Assembly: GCF_001655005.1 (NCBI RefSeq)
Contig: NZ_LXET01000044.1
Coordinates: forward strand, 1 to 64,000
Direction of reading: 5' to 3'
From: Hafnia paralvei ATCC 29927
GTDB taxonomy: Bacteria; Pseudomonadota; Gammaproteobacteria; Enterobacterales; Enterobacteriaceae
DNA length: 64,000 nucleotides
The notes beneath the pieces are model-generated. The model ran no database searches, was not told the DNA's origin, and was given only the letters and a program-made list of their open reading frames with translations. The position numbers were made by a program, and so were the translations under genes. Below, in pieces: positions 34,253 through 43,396 of the stretch (the first letter of the stretch is position 1; each line of letters begins with the position of its first letter).

Positions 34253-35329
34253 ATGTCATTAACATCAATATTGAGACATATTATATTTTATCGCTATGAT
34301 TATGAGTCTATAGATATTGATAACTCTGCGATAGAGTTTGTTGTAATTCATATTCCAGATCAAATTGGGGATGCGATGGCCATTTATCCCATCATACGAT
34401 CGCTGGAGTTACATCAAATAAAGCATTTGTTAATTGTATCATCTACGATAAATAAACCTGTATTTGAAGCCCTTAATTTGGGTCATACGAAATTGACAAT
34501 AATAAGTATGACAATGCAGGACCATGCCAGTAAAGATGAAATACAAGAAGTAGCAAAAAACATAAAAGTGCAATATGGCACCCCAGATATCTGTATTGAG
34601 GCAATGCGCAAGAAAAACCGAAAGACAATGTTATTCATCAGCAAACTGAGGGCGAAGACTAATTTTCAGGTAGTGGGCTTAACGATGAAATGTTATTCCC
34701 CAATATGTAAAACCGCCTCAAGAATGGATCAGGAACTTCGTGCGCCAGTGACGATGACTTGGTCAACATTGATGAGAGACGCGGGTTTTCCTGCCGTTAG
34801 ACCAATGTTCGAATTTCCGCTTAATGAAGAGGTGTTAATTGAAGTGCGCAATGAAACCCGTTCGTTAGAGGATTATATTGCAATTAATTTAGAGGGAAGT
34901 GTGCAAGAGCGCACTTTTTCACTCCCTATTGCCAAAAAACTAATATCGCTAATCAAAAATGAGACCGATATACCGATTGTCATCGTTCATGGACCTAAGG
35001 GGGTTGATAATGCAGTTAAATTGACTGAATCATTTGAGGGTGTTTATCATCTCTCTTTATCTCCATCATTAATGCGTTCTGCTGCCGTGATCAAGGATGC
35101 GTTTCTAGCAATAACGCCAGACACATCCATATTACATATGGCTAGTGCATATAATACGCCGGCTATTACTGTTTATGCCGATTATAAAACACGCTGGCCT
35201 GCCATGCAGGATATTTCAGAGACGATTGTAGTAGGTAAAGACATTGATCATATCAATCTGGATGAATTCAAAAAAACGCTGAGGCACATTATATCAAGGA
35301 TCAACAACCAGATTTCTTCAAGGCACTAA
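34253..35329 (+). CDS. family 9 glycosyltransferase (heptosyltransferase-like)
   Basis: A 358-residue GT-B glycosyltransferase of family GT9, the family of LPS core heptosyltransferases WaaC, WaaF and WaaQ. Typical features are the N-terminal FVVIHIPDQIGDAMAIYPII block and the C-terminal donor-site block SLMRSAAVIKDAFLAITPDTS followed by HMASAYNTPAI. It is AT-rich and stands alone, outside a waa or O-antigen cluster, 270 bp before the tRNA-Lys attachment duplicate. The sugar and acceptor are unknown. The ATG at 34253 was chosen; a GTG at 34241 is an alternative. Confidence 0.8.
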   Translation: MSLTSILRHIIFYRYDYESIDIDNSAIEFVVIHIPDQIGDAMAIYPIIRSLELHQIKHLLIVSSTINKPVFEALNLGHTKLTIISMTMQDHASKDEIQEVAKNIKVQYGTPDICIEAMRKKNRKTMLFISKLRAKTNFQVVGLTMKCYSPICKTASRMDQELRAPVTMTWSTLMRDAGFPAVRPMFEFPLNEEVLIEVRNETRSLEDYIAINLEGSVQERTFSLPIAKKLISLIKNETDIPIVIVHGPKGVDNAVKLTESFEGVYHLSLSPSLMRSAAVIKDAFLAITPDTSILHMASAYNTPAITVYADYKTRWPAMQDISETIVVGKDIDHINLDEFKKTLRHIISRINNQISSRH

Positions 35330-35799
35330 CTTATATCTCAAATAATTCGGGTTGCGTTAATGTAGTAAGTGAGAAAATCCAATTAGCTGAGACTGCAATT
35401 TAAACTCAGCCAGCTTGCTATTTATAAGCATCTAATATCTTCTTAGATTATTGATCCTTTAAGCGTCTTTCTGTTTTCTTATTTTTATCTATTTGAGCAT
35501 GTCAGGAAAATATCCACTGTCATTACTTTGTCGCCATTATTGATTTTAAACTAAGGGGAGCTATCGAAGAAAATGATTTAGATTATTGATATTGAAAGGT
35601 TTTGTTGGTGGGTCGTGGCGGGTTCGAACCGCCGACCAATTGATTAAGAGTGGCTAAAACCACTCATAACTCATTGTTTTAACAGGTGATAACCAAATTC
35701 ACACTGTGTCATACCTGTATATCTCACCATATAAACTATCCATCGCATCGTGTAGTCACGACACATAAACGACACAGATAATTCCCCTCCTCTCTCCCA
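35330..35799. other. intergenic region holding the left tRNA-Lys attachment duplicate
   Basis: 470 bp with no gene. The 49-bp tRNA-Lys duplicate lies at 35603-35651. Just beyond it is a small hairpin GAGTGG-CTAAAA-CCACTC (35648-35665), inside the element. Confidence 0.6.
35603..35651 (-). repeat. attachment-site duplicate: tRNA-Lys 3' end, distal copy
   Basis: All 49 bases are identical to 41359-41407, covering the T-arm, acceptor 3' strand, CCA and part of the anticodon arm of tRNA-Lys. The 5' half of the tRNA is missing here, so this is a crossover remnant and not a gene. Confidence 0.93.
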
Positions 35800-36177
35800 T
35801 CAAATACACGGGTTATCATCAAACTCGCTCATCGACATGTCATTGACGACATATGTCACAACGCCAAATATCTCAAATCCCGTTTCTTCATCTGTAAACG
35901 TCACGTCATCGTAATTTTCCAGTTTAGCTAAACAAGGCACTGGCATCGTCAGTAGTCGGCGCAATACGAACTCGCCGCACACTTCCGCGACTACGACGCT
36001 TCCGTGAACCGGTCTCTTCAAGCTATCGATTACAAGTAACGCATCTTTGAGCAATCCGGCGCTCGGGCAATAATCTGGACACTTCATGAAGTATGTCGAC
36101 GCTGGATTCTTGACGAACTGCTCATCCAAGCTGATCGGGCTTTCTACATAGTCTGCTGCAGGGGATGGAAAGGCCAT
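35800..36177 (-). CDS. UmuD'-like protein lacking the protease dyad
   Basis: A 125-residue LexA/UmuD-fold protein. It begins MAFPSPAADYVE, which is where UmuD starts after self-cleavage, so the gene directly encodes a UmuD'-length product. Aligned by eye, the catalytic Ser of GDSM falls in PDYCPS and the catalytic Lys of FTVK falls in FVLRR, so both residues are replaced (Tyr and Arg). It should be unable to cleave itself or partners. A GAGG ribosome site lies 8 bp before the ATG, and a LexA box precedes that. No umuC is adjacent. It may act as a UmuC partner in trans or as a dominant inhibitor; both are inference. Confidence 0.8.
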   Translation of the reverse strand: MAFPSPAADYVESPISLDEQFVKNPASTYFMKCPDYCPSAGLLKDALLVIDSLKRPVHGSVVVAEVCGEFVLRRLLTMPVPCLAKLENYDDVTFTDEETGFEIFGVVTYVVNDMSMSEFDDNPCI

Positions 36178-36193
36178 GGGTTACCTCGATAAT

Positions 36194-36213
36194 CACTGCT
36201 TATATATACAGCA
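36194..36213 (-). promoter_or_regulatory. LexA (SOS) box of the UmuD'-like gene
   Basis: CTG-N10-CAG with an AT-alternating centre (core 36196-36211) fits the enterobacterial LexA consensus. Its inner edge is about 17 bp from the UmuD'-like ATG, a normal repressor position for SOS genes. Confidence 0.85.
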
Positions 36214-36326
36214 CATTTTTAAGTATGGCTGCGGTGAAGGGCTGCAAAGCCTGTGGCATAGGCCACACAGTTGATTACCATGATTGTAAAGGAGAAATAT
36301 TTCATAAAAGCTCTGCACATAATCCA

Positions 36327-36341
36327 GATCAATAGCTGATC
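36327..36341 (+). promoter_or_regulatory. GATC pair upstream of gtrA
   Basis: Two Dam sites (36327-36330 and 36338-36341) are 7 bases apart, 56-70 bp before the gtrA start. In Salmonella phage gtr operons, paired GATC sites within OxyR-binding sequence give Dam-dependent phase variation. Only one pair is seen here, and an OxyR motif is not obvious, so the role is tentative. Confidence 0.4.
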
Positions 36342-36396
36342 AGAAGCTTCTCAAATGCTAAACTCAGCCATCACTTAAAATTACTCTTATTGACAA

Positions 36397-36759
36397 ATGC
36401 TTAAGCTCTTCTCCAGATACTTCTCCGTTGGCATAGTTAACACCCTAATACATTGGGTTGTTTTTGCTATTGTTTTCTACGGCGTAAAGCAAGACCAAGC
36501 GTTAAGTAACTTTGCTGCATTCTGTGTGGCCGTAACTTTTTCTTTCTTCGCAAATGCACGTTTCACGTTCAAAGCCCAAACAACAACCTTGCGGTATATG
36601 CTTTACATTGGTTTTATGGGGGCGCTTAGTGTTGCCACCGGTTGGGCTTCGGAAGCATGTGGTTTGCCACCAATCTTCACGCTAATCGCTTTCTCTGCAA
36701 TTAGTCTTGTGTGCGGATTCTTCTATTCTAAGTTCATAGTTTTCCGGAGTGAAAAATAG
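36397..36759 (+). CDS. gtrA: GtrA-type bactoprenol-linked glucose flippase
   Basis: A 120-residue integral membrane protein of the GtrA family with four hydrophobic helices. In phage seroconversion cassettes GtrA moves undecaprenyl-phosphate-glucose across the inner membrane. The family blocks GIVNTLIHWVVFAIVF near the N-terminus and FFYSKFIVFRSEK at the end are present. It is the first gene of gtrA-gtrB-gtrC; its stop overlaps the gtrB GTG by one base. Confidence 0.92.
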   Translation: MLKLFSRYFSVGIVNTLIHWVVFAIVFYGVKQDQALSNFAAFCVAVTFSFFANARFTFKAQTTTLRYMLYIGFMGALSVATGWASEACGLPPIFTLIAFSAISLVCGFFYSKFIVFRSEK

Positions 36760-37679
36760 TGAAAATTTCGTTGGTTGTTCCTGTCTTCAATGAAGAGGAC
36801 ACGATACCTATTTTTTATAAAGCAGTTCGTGAATATGACCCCCTAAAAGAATATGAAGTTGAAATTGTATTCATCAATGACGGTAGCAAAGACTCGACTG
36901 AAAATATTATTAATGCACTAGCTATTTCAGATGAATTAGTTAAACCATTAAGCTTCACTCGAAACTTTGGAAAAGAACCCGCATTATTTGCAGGACTAGA
37001 CCATGCAACTGGTGATGCTGTCATTCCTATCGATGTTGATCTGCAAGACCCTATCGATGTCATCCCGCGCCTTATCGAGAAGTGGAAAAATGGCGCAGAT
37101 ATGGTTCTAGCCAAGCGCACCGACCGCTCTACAGATGGACACCTAAAGCGCAAGTCCGCTGAAATGTTCTATAAGCTACACAACAAAATCAGCACACCAA
37201 AAATTGAAGAGAACGTAGGTGACTTCCGTTTGATGTCGCGTGAAACGGTTGAGAACATCAAACAACTTCCCGAACGCAACCTATTCATGAAAGGTGTTTT
37301 GTCATGGGTTGGTGGTAAAACTGAGGTTGTTGAATATTCTCGAGCAGAGCGCTGCGCTGGTGAATCTAAGTTCAACGGCTGGAAGCTTTGGAATCTTGCT
37401 CTCGAAGGTATTACCAGCTTCTCAACCTTCCCCCTTCGTATGTGGACATACATTGGCCTTGGTGTTTCTGCATTCGCATTCATCTACGCTGCGTGGATGA
37501 TTATTGATAAACTCATCTGGGGAAACCCTGTACCCGGTTATCCTTCATTGATGACAGCCATTCTATTCTTAGGTGGGGTGCAGTTGATCGGGATTGGAGT
37601 GCTTGGAGAGTATATAGGTAGAATTTATGTTGAAGTTAAAAAAAGACCACGTTATATCTTGAAAGGCCATAAAAAATGA
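36759..37679 (+). CDS. gtrB: GtrB bactoprenol glucosyltransferase
   Basis: A 306-residue GT2-family enzyme that transfers glucose from UDP-glucose to undecaprenyl phosphate on the cytoplasmic face. It shows SLVVPVFNEEDTI at the N-terminus, FINDGSKDST, the metal-binding DVDLQDP motif and two C-terminal membrane helices (about 228-250 and 262-285). The start is GTG, coupled to gtrA; the stop overlaps gtrC by ATGA. It is less AT-rich than gtrC, as usual for the conserved part of such cassettes. Confidence 0.93.
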   Translation: MKISLVVPVFNEEDTIPIFYKAVREYDPLKEYEVEIVFINDGSKDSTENIINALAISDELVKPLSFTRNFGKEPALFAGLDHATGDAVIPIDVDLQDPIDVIPRLIEKWKNGADMVLAKRTDRSTDGHLKRKSAEMFYKLHNKISTPKIEENVGDFRLMSRETVENIKQLPERNLFMKGVLSWVGGKTEVVEYSRAERCAGESKFNGWKLWNLALEGITSFSTFPLRMWTYIGLGVSAFAFIYAAWMIIDKLIWGNPVPGYPSLMTAILFLGGVQLIGIGVLGEYIGRIYVEVKKRPRYILKGHKK

Positions 37680-39136
37680 AGTTGATTCTAGAACATCATA
37701 AAAAAGCAATATTAATTATTTTCATTGCTTCTTTTTTTTACGTCTTGCCGATCATACTAGTTAAGGCATATTACATAGACGACATGACCCGTTCATTGAC
37801 TGGGCAGGGGTGGGATCATGATGGCAGATTGCTTGCAACATGGATAATGAAGCGATTAACAATAGGTAATCAGATAGTTGATGTATATCCTTTTGCGCAG
37901 ATATTAGGCTCCTTAATTTTATCTATATCTGGATACATTATTTGTGTCAGGTTTGGAATTAAAGGTTTGATGACTGCAGTCATATCATCAATGATAATAA
38001 CGACCTCACCATTTATGATGGAGAATCTATCATATAGATATGACTCTCTTACTATGGCACTATCAATACTATCTGTGTGCATGCCATTTATTTGGTATGA
38101 AAAGAAAACATCTTTCTTTATATCTTCAGCTATAGGGATTTTATTTTCATTACAAATATATCAAGCATCTGCTCTGTCATACTTTATAATCTTGTCAGCC
38201 TTTATAACAAAGGATATATACCTAAGAAACTATATAGACACACTTTACAAATCTGTTATATCTATTTTTTCTTTCTCTTTTGCATATTTCATATCTTCAA
38301 AAATATTGAAGTTTTACAGCATAGATCTAGCAGGAAGAAACAGATTCATTATCGATTCAATATCACCATTAGACATTTTAAAACATAATATAGATGCTGC
38401 AACACATATGGTGTCAACATTATACACTCCAACGTATAGTGTATGGCTAGCACCTTTGATTTTATTATCTGTAATATCAATAGCATTTATTTCAATAAGA
38501 TGCCTTTACCTAGACAAGGCAAAGGGCATATATGGATTTACACTTACAATATTATGTTTTTTGGGCGTGATAATATGCATACCTGGAGTAAACATTTTTC
38601 TGGAAGAACCTTGGTGGACATCTAGAACAATGATTGGTTATGCATTTGCAATTTTATACGCGTCTCTTTTACTGTCTTTATTTTTAGATAATTCAAAGAT
38701 AATGATAGTAATTTTATCAATGGCAATTTTACCTTCATTTATCATTTGCGCCTCATACTCATCCGCCTTATCACACCAAAATAAATTTACTGATGAAGTT
38801 ATATCTTTATCATTCCCATACTTAAGTAAGAATCCTGATTCAGAATTAGTTATAGATGGAATTGGACCGGAATCAAGAAGATTAAAGTTGGCTATGTCAT
38901 CATTCCCAGTAATTCATTATCTAGTTCCAAAGTATCTAAACAATGGATGGGCTTGGGGGGTTAACTATTTCAAGTTGTATGACATGATCAATAAAGACTC
39001 TTGGATTGTTGGAAAGCAAAGAGAAAAAGTAATATCTGAAAAATGCTCATACAATGTAGTAGAGAGAAATAAATTCTTCACATTAAGAAATAAAGGAAAT
39101 GTTTTTATAATTGACTTTAATAATGGGTGTAATTAA
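37676..39136 (+). CDS. serotype-specific glucosyltransferase (GtrC position)
   Basis: A 486-residue membrane protein with about ten hydrophobic segments and a hydrophilic C-terminal domain of about 120 residues after residue 365. Its position after gtrA-gtrB makes it the acceptor-specific GtrC/GtrIV-type transferase that glucosylates the O-antigen in the periplasm. The early YYIDDMTRS segment, with acidic residues just after the first helix, fits the catalytic site of GT-C enzymes. It is much more AT-rich than gtrB. I cannot match it to a named serotype gene, so it may define an uncharacterised linkage. Confidence 0.82.
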   Translation: MKLILEHHKKAILIIFIASFFYVLPIILVKAYYIDDMTRSLTGQGWDHDGRLLATWIMKRLTIGNQIVDVYPFAQILGSLILSISGYIICVRFGIKGLMTAVISSMIITTSPFMMENLSYRYDSLTMALSILSVCMPFIWYEKKTSFFISSAIGILFSLQIYQASALSYFIILSAFITKDIYLRNYIDTLYKSVISIFSFSFAYFISSKILKFYSIDLAGRNRFIIDSISPLDILKHNIDAATHMVSTLYTPTYSVWLAPLILLSVISIAFISIRCLYLDKAKGIYGFTLTILCFLGVIICIPGVNIFLEEPWWTSRTMIGYAFAILYASLLLSLFLDNSKIMIVILSMAILPSFIICASYSSALSHQNKFTDEVISLSFPYLSKNPDSELVIDGIGPESRRLKLAMSSFPVIHYLVPKYLNNGWAWGVNYFKLYDMINKDSWIVGKQREKVISEKCSYNVVERNKFFTLRNKGNVFIIDFNNGCN

Positions 39137-39148
39137 CCACACCCATTA
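39121..39148 (+). terminator. inverted repeat over the gtrC stop
   Basis: Perfect 10-bp arms TAATGGGTGT / ACACCCATTA with an 8-base loop; the gtrC stop is inside the loop. It is the first of two tandem hairpins. Confidence 0.55.
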
Positions 39149-39153
39149 TTAGG

Positions 39154-39179
39154 AATATAGCCTCGTTAGAGGCTATATT
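39154..39179. terminator. bidirectional terminator between gtrC and tailspike
   Basis: Perfect 11-bp arms AATATAGCCTC / GAGGCTATATT with a GTTA loop. It lies between two convergent genes and overlaps the last codons of the tailspike frame. It is likely to stop transcripts from both sides. Confidence 0.7.
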
Positions 39180-41304
39180 CTATATAAAACATCAAAAAAC
39201 AATAGAAATAATGAGGTTATATCACCTCGCTTCATAGTTGTTCTATCTGATTTTATGAATGTAGCACCTCCAGACGGTGAAACTAACACACGAATAATTG
39301 TAGGAATTCCACCAGTCTGGAAAGTTATACTACCTCCACCACTAAATAACGATGTAAGTCCTGAATCAACAACAGGATTTTGTGGAAGTGATAAAGAAAC
39401 CTCGTCGCCAGAACCTCCAGATGTGGTATCTGATGATCCAACTTGAATACTAGCCTTTACAACTCGATTGACAGTCGTATATTTTGTTCGTAGACCCGTA
39501 GTATTAACTGTAGTAGCACCGTATTTTAATGTTGCTGGATATGATAGATACTCTCCAGAAATTAAAAATGATGATAAATTACCTGAGTAAATTACGCTAG
39601 GTGAAGTTTGTGATGAACCAAATGCAGACACTAAAAGTGTTGGTTGTATTGAGTTGTAAAACTGATTATTGCTTATATTCAGGTATTCGCAGTTAGCCCC
39701 ACGAACAATCACTGCTGAAGTTCCTGACATATAGCTTTGGTCAAACGTGTTTCCAACTATGTTAAGCGAGAATGATGCACTCCCTATTGACACCACTTGC
39801 AATGTATTCCATGACATTGAGTTCCCAATTATGTTTACTTTTTCAACACTGCCGGAACATGAAACCATGCCATGCATATAATCGCTATCAACAGATGGAG
39901 TCGAAACTCTATTATAGAATTTAACCCGTCTATTTGAAGATATTGTAGTGTTAACAATGCGTTTAATTCAATCACATTGTATGCAAATGAACCAACAGAA
40001 CTATTGCTACTTATAATTGAGTGCTGAAGTGTAGCATCAGCACCCAAAATAAGTCTATCCATTTGATATATATCATTCCCTGATATTATCAAATCATTAA
40101 TATGATCTTTCTGATAACCACTCCCTGTTATTTTTACCATGACTCCAACTGTATCGAATCTATTATTAATTAGATAGTTACGCATTCCAGTAGTTGATTG
40201 ATTTCCACCTGTCGTCCATGTTCTGGTATCACAGGCAATTTCAAGGAATGTTCCTGAGAAAAACATCACTGCGCCATTACAATGGAATCCACGACCATAT
40301 ACACGAAAAAGTGTTTCAGCGCCCCCAAATGAGGATGTTGGCATCAATTTTATGTCACAATCAGCTCTACCATCTGGTAGCTTTACCTCAACTAAAGTTG
40401 CGCTTCTATCTGAAAGAGATGCATTCCTCTTCAGGCTAGCAAGTACTTCAATTGAGTCAAAGGATACATATTCAATATTGATTTCAATACAAGGCGTTGT
40501 GGTTGGTGAATCTGGGTAACAATAAAGACGAGTGTTAATAAACCCATCCCCCTTAAACTCAATCATAAATCCATAAGAATCAGGGACTATGATATTTTTT
40601 ATTCTGTAGTTACCGTTTGGAATATACAACTGCCTTACTTGCCCATTACGAATATCTGGCATGTTAGCTAGTGCATTGATAGCATTTTGGAATGCTAAGG
40701 TGTTGTCAGTCCCTGTTTGTGTTGTGTTGTTTCGTTCCAATCCCCCACCGCCCCGTAATCCTTAACGTTTACAGTAACAAGGTAATTTGTTTAGCTTATC
40801 AAGCTCAGCTCTAACAATTGTGTTTCCATGTCCGATCATTTCCGCACCAGATGATGATACAAGCATTGTGCGTAACGCAGCATCTCCAATACTCACCCAC
40901 GCTCCAGCACCGATACCGCCTGTCGATTCTGGGGTTGATGCAGCAGGAACTTCCTTAGAAAATGAGCCAGTCCAGTAATACCAGCTTTTACTATTATCAT
41001 CCCAGATGAAGTCCCTTTCAGACTCTAAGGTAGCGCCATTAAGGAAGGTGCTCTTGCCGTCAATGAGATATTCGACTTTGTCGTTTACATCTTCAACTGA
41101 TGGCGCTCCAAGATTAGCTCTGGCTTGTTCAGCATTCTCAAGTTCTGATAGGTTATTTTTCGCTCTCAAGAAGTGGGTAACAGGCAATTGCTGATCTGTT
41201 TCATTCTGGTTGACTAGCAGTACTGCTGTATCAATAGCATCTGTTGCTTCAGGTAACTGAGCACGCCAAGCAAATTGATGTGATATTTGGCGATTGTGTC
41301 CCAA
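39173..41304 (-). pseudogene. degraded phage tailspike/tail-fibre gene
   Basis: Three frames together give one tailspike-like protein. The 5' part (41304-40762) has a tail-fibre N-terminal region (NLSELENAEQARANLG) and a SWYYWTGSF...GAWVS segment. The middle (40740-39835) has a beta-helix start (NTLAFQNAINAL) typical of pectate-lyase-3-type tailspikes. The 3' part (from about 39925) continues the beta-helix (NIIGNSMSWNTLQ) and a C-terminal trimerisation-like domain. Frame changes occur near 40775 (the KDYGAVG motif is in another frame), near 40742 and near 39926. The 5' end runs into the attachment site. It is not translatable as one protein unless the frameshifts are sequencing errors. Confidence 0.8.
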
Positions 41305-41358
41305 ATATGTCCCACATTGATAATTTACAGAAGGAGGTTAATTCTAAGTGATTGATTC

Positions 41359-41437
<79 letters not shown>

Positions 41438-41549
41438 AACGAGGGGGATTATTCTCCTCCGTGATGTATGCGTCAATTGTCACACAATCCTTACGCATGC
41501 ATAAAGGTGTCCGCTCAGGTTTACGAAATGATGGAAAATCAAACGCTCA

Positions 41550-42218
41550 CTATCGGGTTGGCGCGTTTTGCTGGATTTGGCGCACACAGCGTGCGAGCTC
41601 GGTGATATTGTTGTCCGGAATACGGTGCTGTTCTAGTGCAGAGTCTAACGAGAATAAATACTCGGCGTTACTGCCCAACGAGCCGCTGGCCTGAGAAATC
41701 AGTGCCGCAACGGTATTCAGCGTTGAGTTGGACTCATACAGCGGATGCTTGGGATCGGTGATAAACGTAATCCCAAAAATCTCACGACCATCAGCAAGGC
41801 TCAAAGGGCACCATTTGGGCGTATAAACCCCAGCCAGCATTTCTCGCGTCCATAGAAGTTGAAGCTCACAGCGAGCGTTGTCATCCGATAAACGGAATGC
41901 TAATCCTCGCGTATCACCTTCAGGCTTGAGGCCAAGCATGCGCCCCGGCGTATGTTCTGAACCACGCCCAGCTAATAAACGTATATTAAAATCGCGCTGC
42001 CAGCCCTTGAGATGAGCAGGCTGTACTTCTGCATACTCAAGAAGTGGATTCCAAATCAACGAGCCATAGCCAAAAATCCAGATCCCCTGATCTTTGGGGC
42101 AGGTTTCAATCATGTGGTTTAAGGAAGCGTCGAGCTGTGCTGGTGTCCAGAACAGGTTTTCCAAGGCTGAGTAGGTTTTGGCAAAGTCTTGCGACTCCAA
42201 TAATTTTCGAGTTAACAC
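41550..42218 (-). CDS. chaC: glutathione-specific gamma-glutamylcyclotransferase ChaC
   Basis: A 222-residue ChaC-family enzyme that splits glutathione into 5-oxoproline and Cys-Gly. The substrate-binding loop GYGSLIWNP near the N-terminus is intact. E. coli ChaC (231 residues) is similar. An alternative regulatory role in cation transport was proposed early, from the chaA linkage, which is absent here. It stands alone between tRNA-Lys and the pilus operon. Confidence 0.9.
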   Translation of the reverse strand: MLTRKLLESQDFAKTYSALENLFWTPAQLDASLNHMIETCPKDQGIWIFGYGSLIWNPLLEYAEVQPAHLKGWQRDFNIRLLAGRGSEHTPGRMLGLKPEGDTRGLAFRLSDDNARCELQLLWTREMLAGVYTPKWCPLSLADGREIFGITFITDPKHPLYESNSTLNTVAALISQASGSLGSNAEYLFSLDSALEQHRIPDNNITELARCVRQIQQNAPTR

Positions 42219-42820
42219 GTTGACCTCCCCACGCAGAAAACAACGACAGTGAATTTAAACTAATCTATAGATGGTTTTAACTCAACTGTCATTATGCGCC
42301 GTATGGCGGTAGTGCGGTTATCAAATATTTCGAATGATGTATAAGGCTATGGAGGTTTCGAAGACAATAATCATGATTGACCAGAAAGCAGCCATAAATT
42401 GAGAGTGATTTTTTAGAAAAGCATGAAAGGATTGCATAATCGATTTGCCCATCGGGCTTGACCACTTATGTGTGTAATAATGCTACTCCCTCATAAAAAA
42501 TTCTGCAAATTATCAATTTTAGTTGATTGACACAGTGTCATCCCATTGCCTATTTCGTTAATCAATCTTTACCTCACTCCCCGTCGCGGTTTAGCCCAGC
42601 TCAAGGTTGTAAAATCGCACCTAACACTAGCGACTTGTTTTATTCCGCAATTACAGACAATTAACTTTTCAATGTTGCAGTGGTGATTTTTTAGACTTGC
42701 GCTACATTTGTTATTAACGCATTTAATTATAAGCATTATTGAAGTATTTGAGTTTTCTCTCTTACGCCAGTCGGAAATCAGTTGCTGTTCAGTTGTCATC
42801 TTATTACAGAGGGATAGACG
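42219..42820. other. intergenic region upstream of the Csu-type pilus operon
   Basis: 602 bp between divergent chaC and the pilus operon, presumably holding the pilus promoter. AT-rich, with no clear operator. A 76-codon minus-strand ORF (42569-42799) has four Cys but no ribosome site, and I do not call it. Confidence 0.4.
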
Positions 42821-43390
42821 ATGAAGCTACGGTTTATTTTCGCGATCGCGGCAAGCGCCAACCTGCTCGCTGTGCCTGCTATGGCTGTCACAACCACCGG
42901 TACCGTTAGCGTGACCTTAAACTTAACTAATGGTTGTTTGGTAAACGGCTCACCGAGTCAAACAGGTGTGAACTTCGGTACTCTGAGCTTTGGCTCTTCC
43001 CCTGCAACTTTCGATAGCTTAACCGCAAGCTTCAGTGGTGGGGGTTCTGGTGGGAACACGTTTAACGTCCAATGTACATCTGGGGTGACTTATTCAGTCG
43101 CACTAACCAGCAGCGTCAATCCCAAGCCCACTACCGTTTATGGAACAGAGGGTACGCCTGGGCGTTATCTGATAAGCCCACCTGCCACCACTCAAGGGAT
43201 AGCCTACAGCGTTTACGATAACTCAAACATGACCACTGCACTGACCAACGGCGCAACGTTAACCGCGGTTAGTACCACCGGCACCACCGGCAGTTATGCT
43301 CTTTGGGGAAAAATTGTGGGTGTAGCGAATAATACTAACGTGCAGGCAGGAGCCTATGCCGACACATTAAATATAACAATTACCTATTAG
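42821..43390 (+). CDS. Csu-type pilin, spore coat U domain (major subunit)
   Basis: A 189-residue secreted pilin: signal peptide to about AMA (residues 1-22), then one SCPU domain with a Cys pair (GCLVNG and VQCTSG) and the beta-rich ending YADTLNITITY, the donor-strand-type terminus. In archaic chaperone-usher systems (Csu of Acinetobacter, related operons in enterobacteria) the first gene encodes the rod subunit. It starts after AGAGGGATAGACG and leads a five-gene operon. Confidence 0.85.
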   Translation: MKLRFIFAIAASANLLAVPAMAVTTTGTVSVTLNLTNGCLVNGSPSQTGVNFGTLSFGSSPATFDSLTASFSGGGSGGNTFNVQCTSGVTYSVALTSSVNPKPTTVYGTEGTPGRYLISPPATTQGIAYSVYDNSNMTTALTNGATLTAVSTTGTTGSYALWGKIVGVANNTNVQAGAYADTLNITITY

Positions 43391-43396
43391 CGCGCC

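Noticed and set aside
35603..35651. tRNA-Lys-like sequence as a second tRNA gene
   Set aside because: Only the 3' 46 or so bases of the tRNA are present; no 5' acceptor strand or D-arm follows. It is an attachment-site scar.
42569..42799. 76-codon minus-strand ORF with several Cys upstream of the pilus operon
   Set aside because: No ribosome site, no family resemblance, and located in a promoter region.
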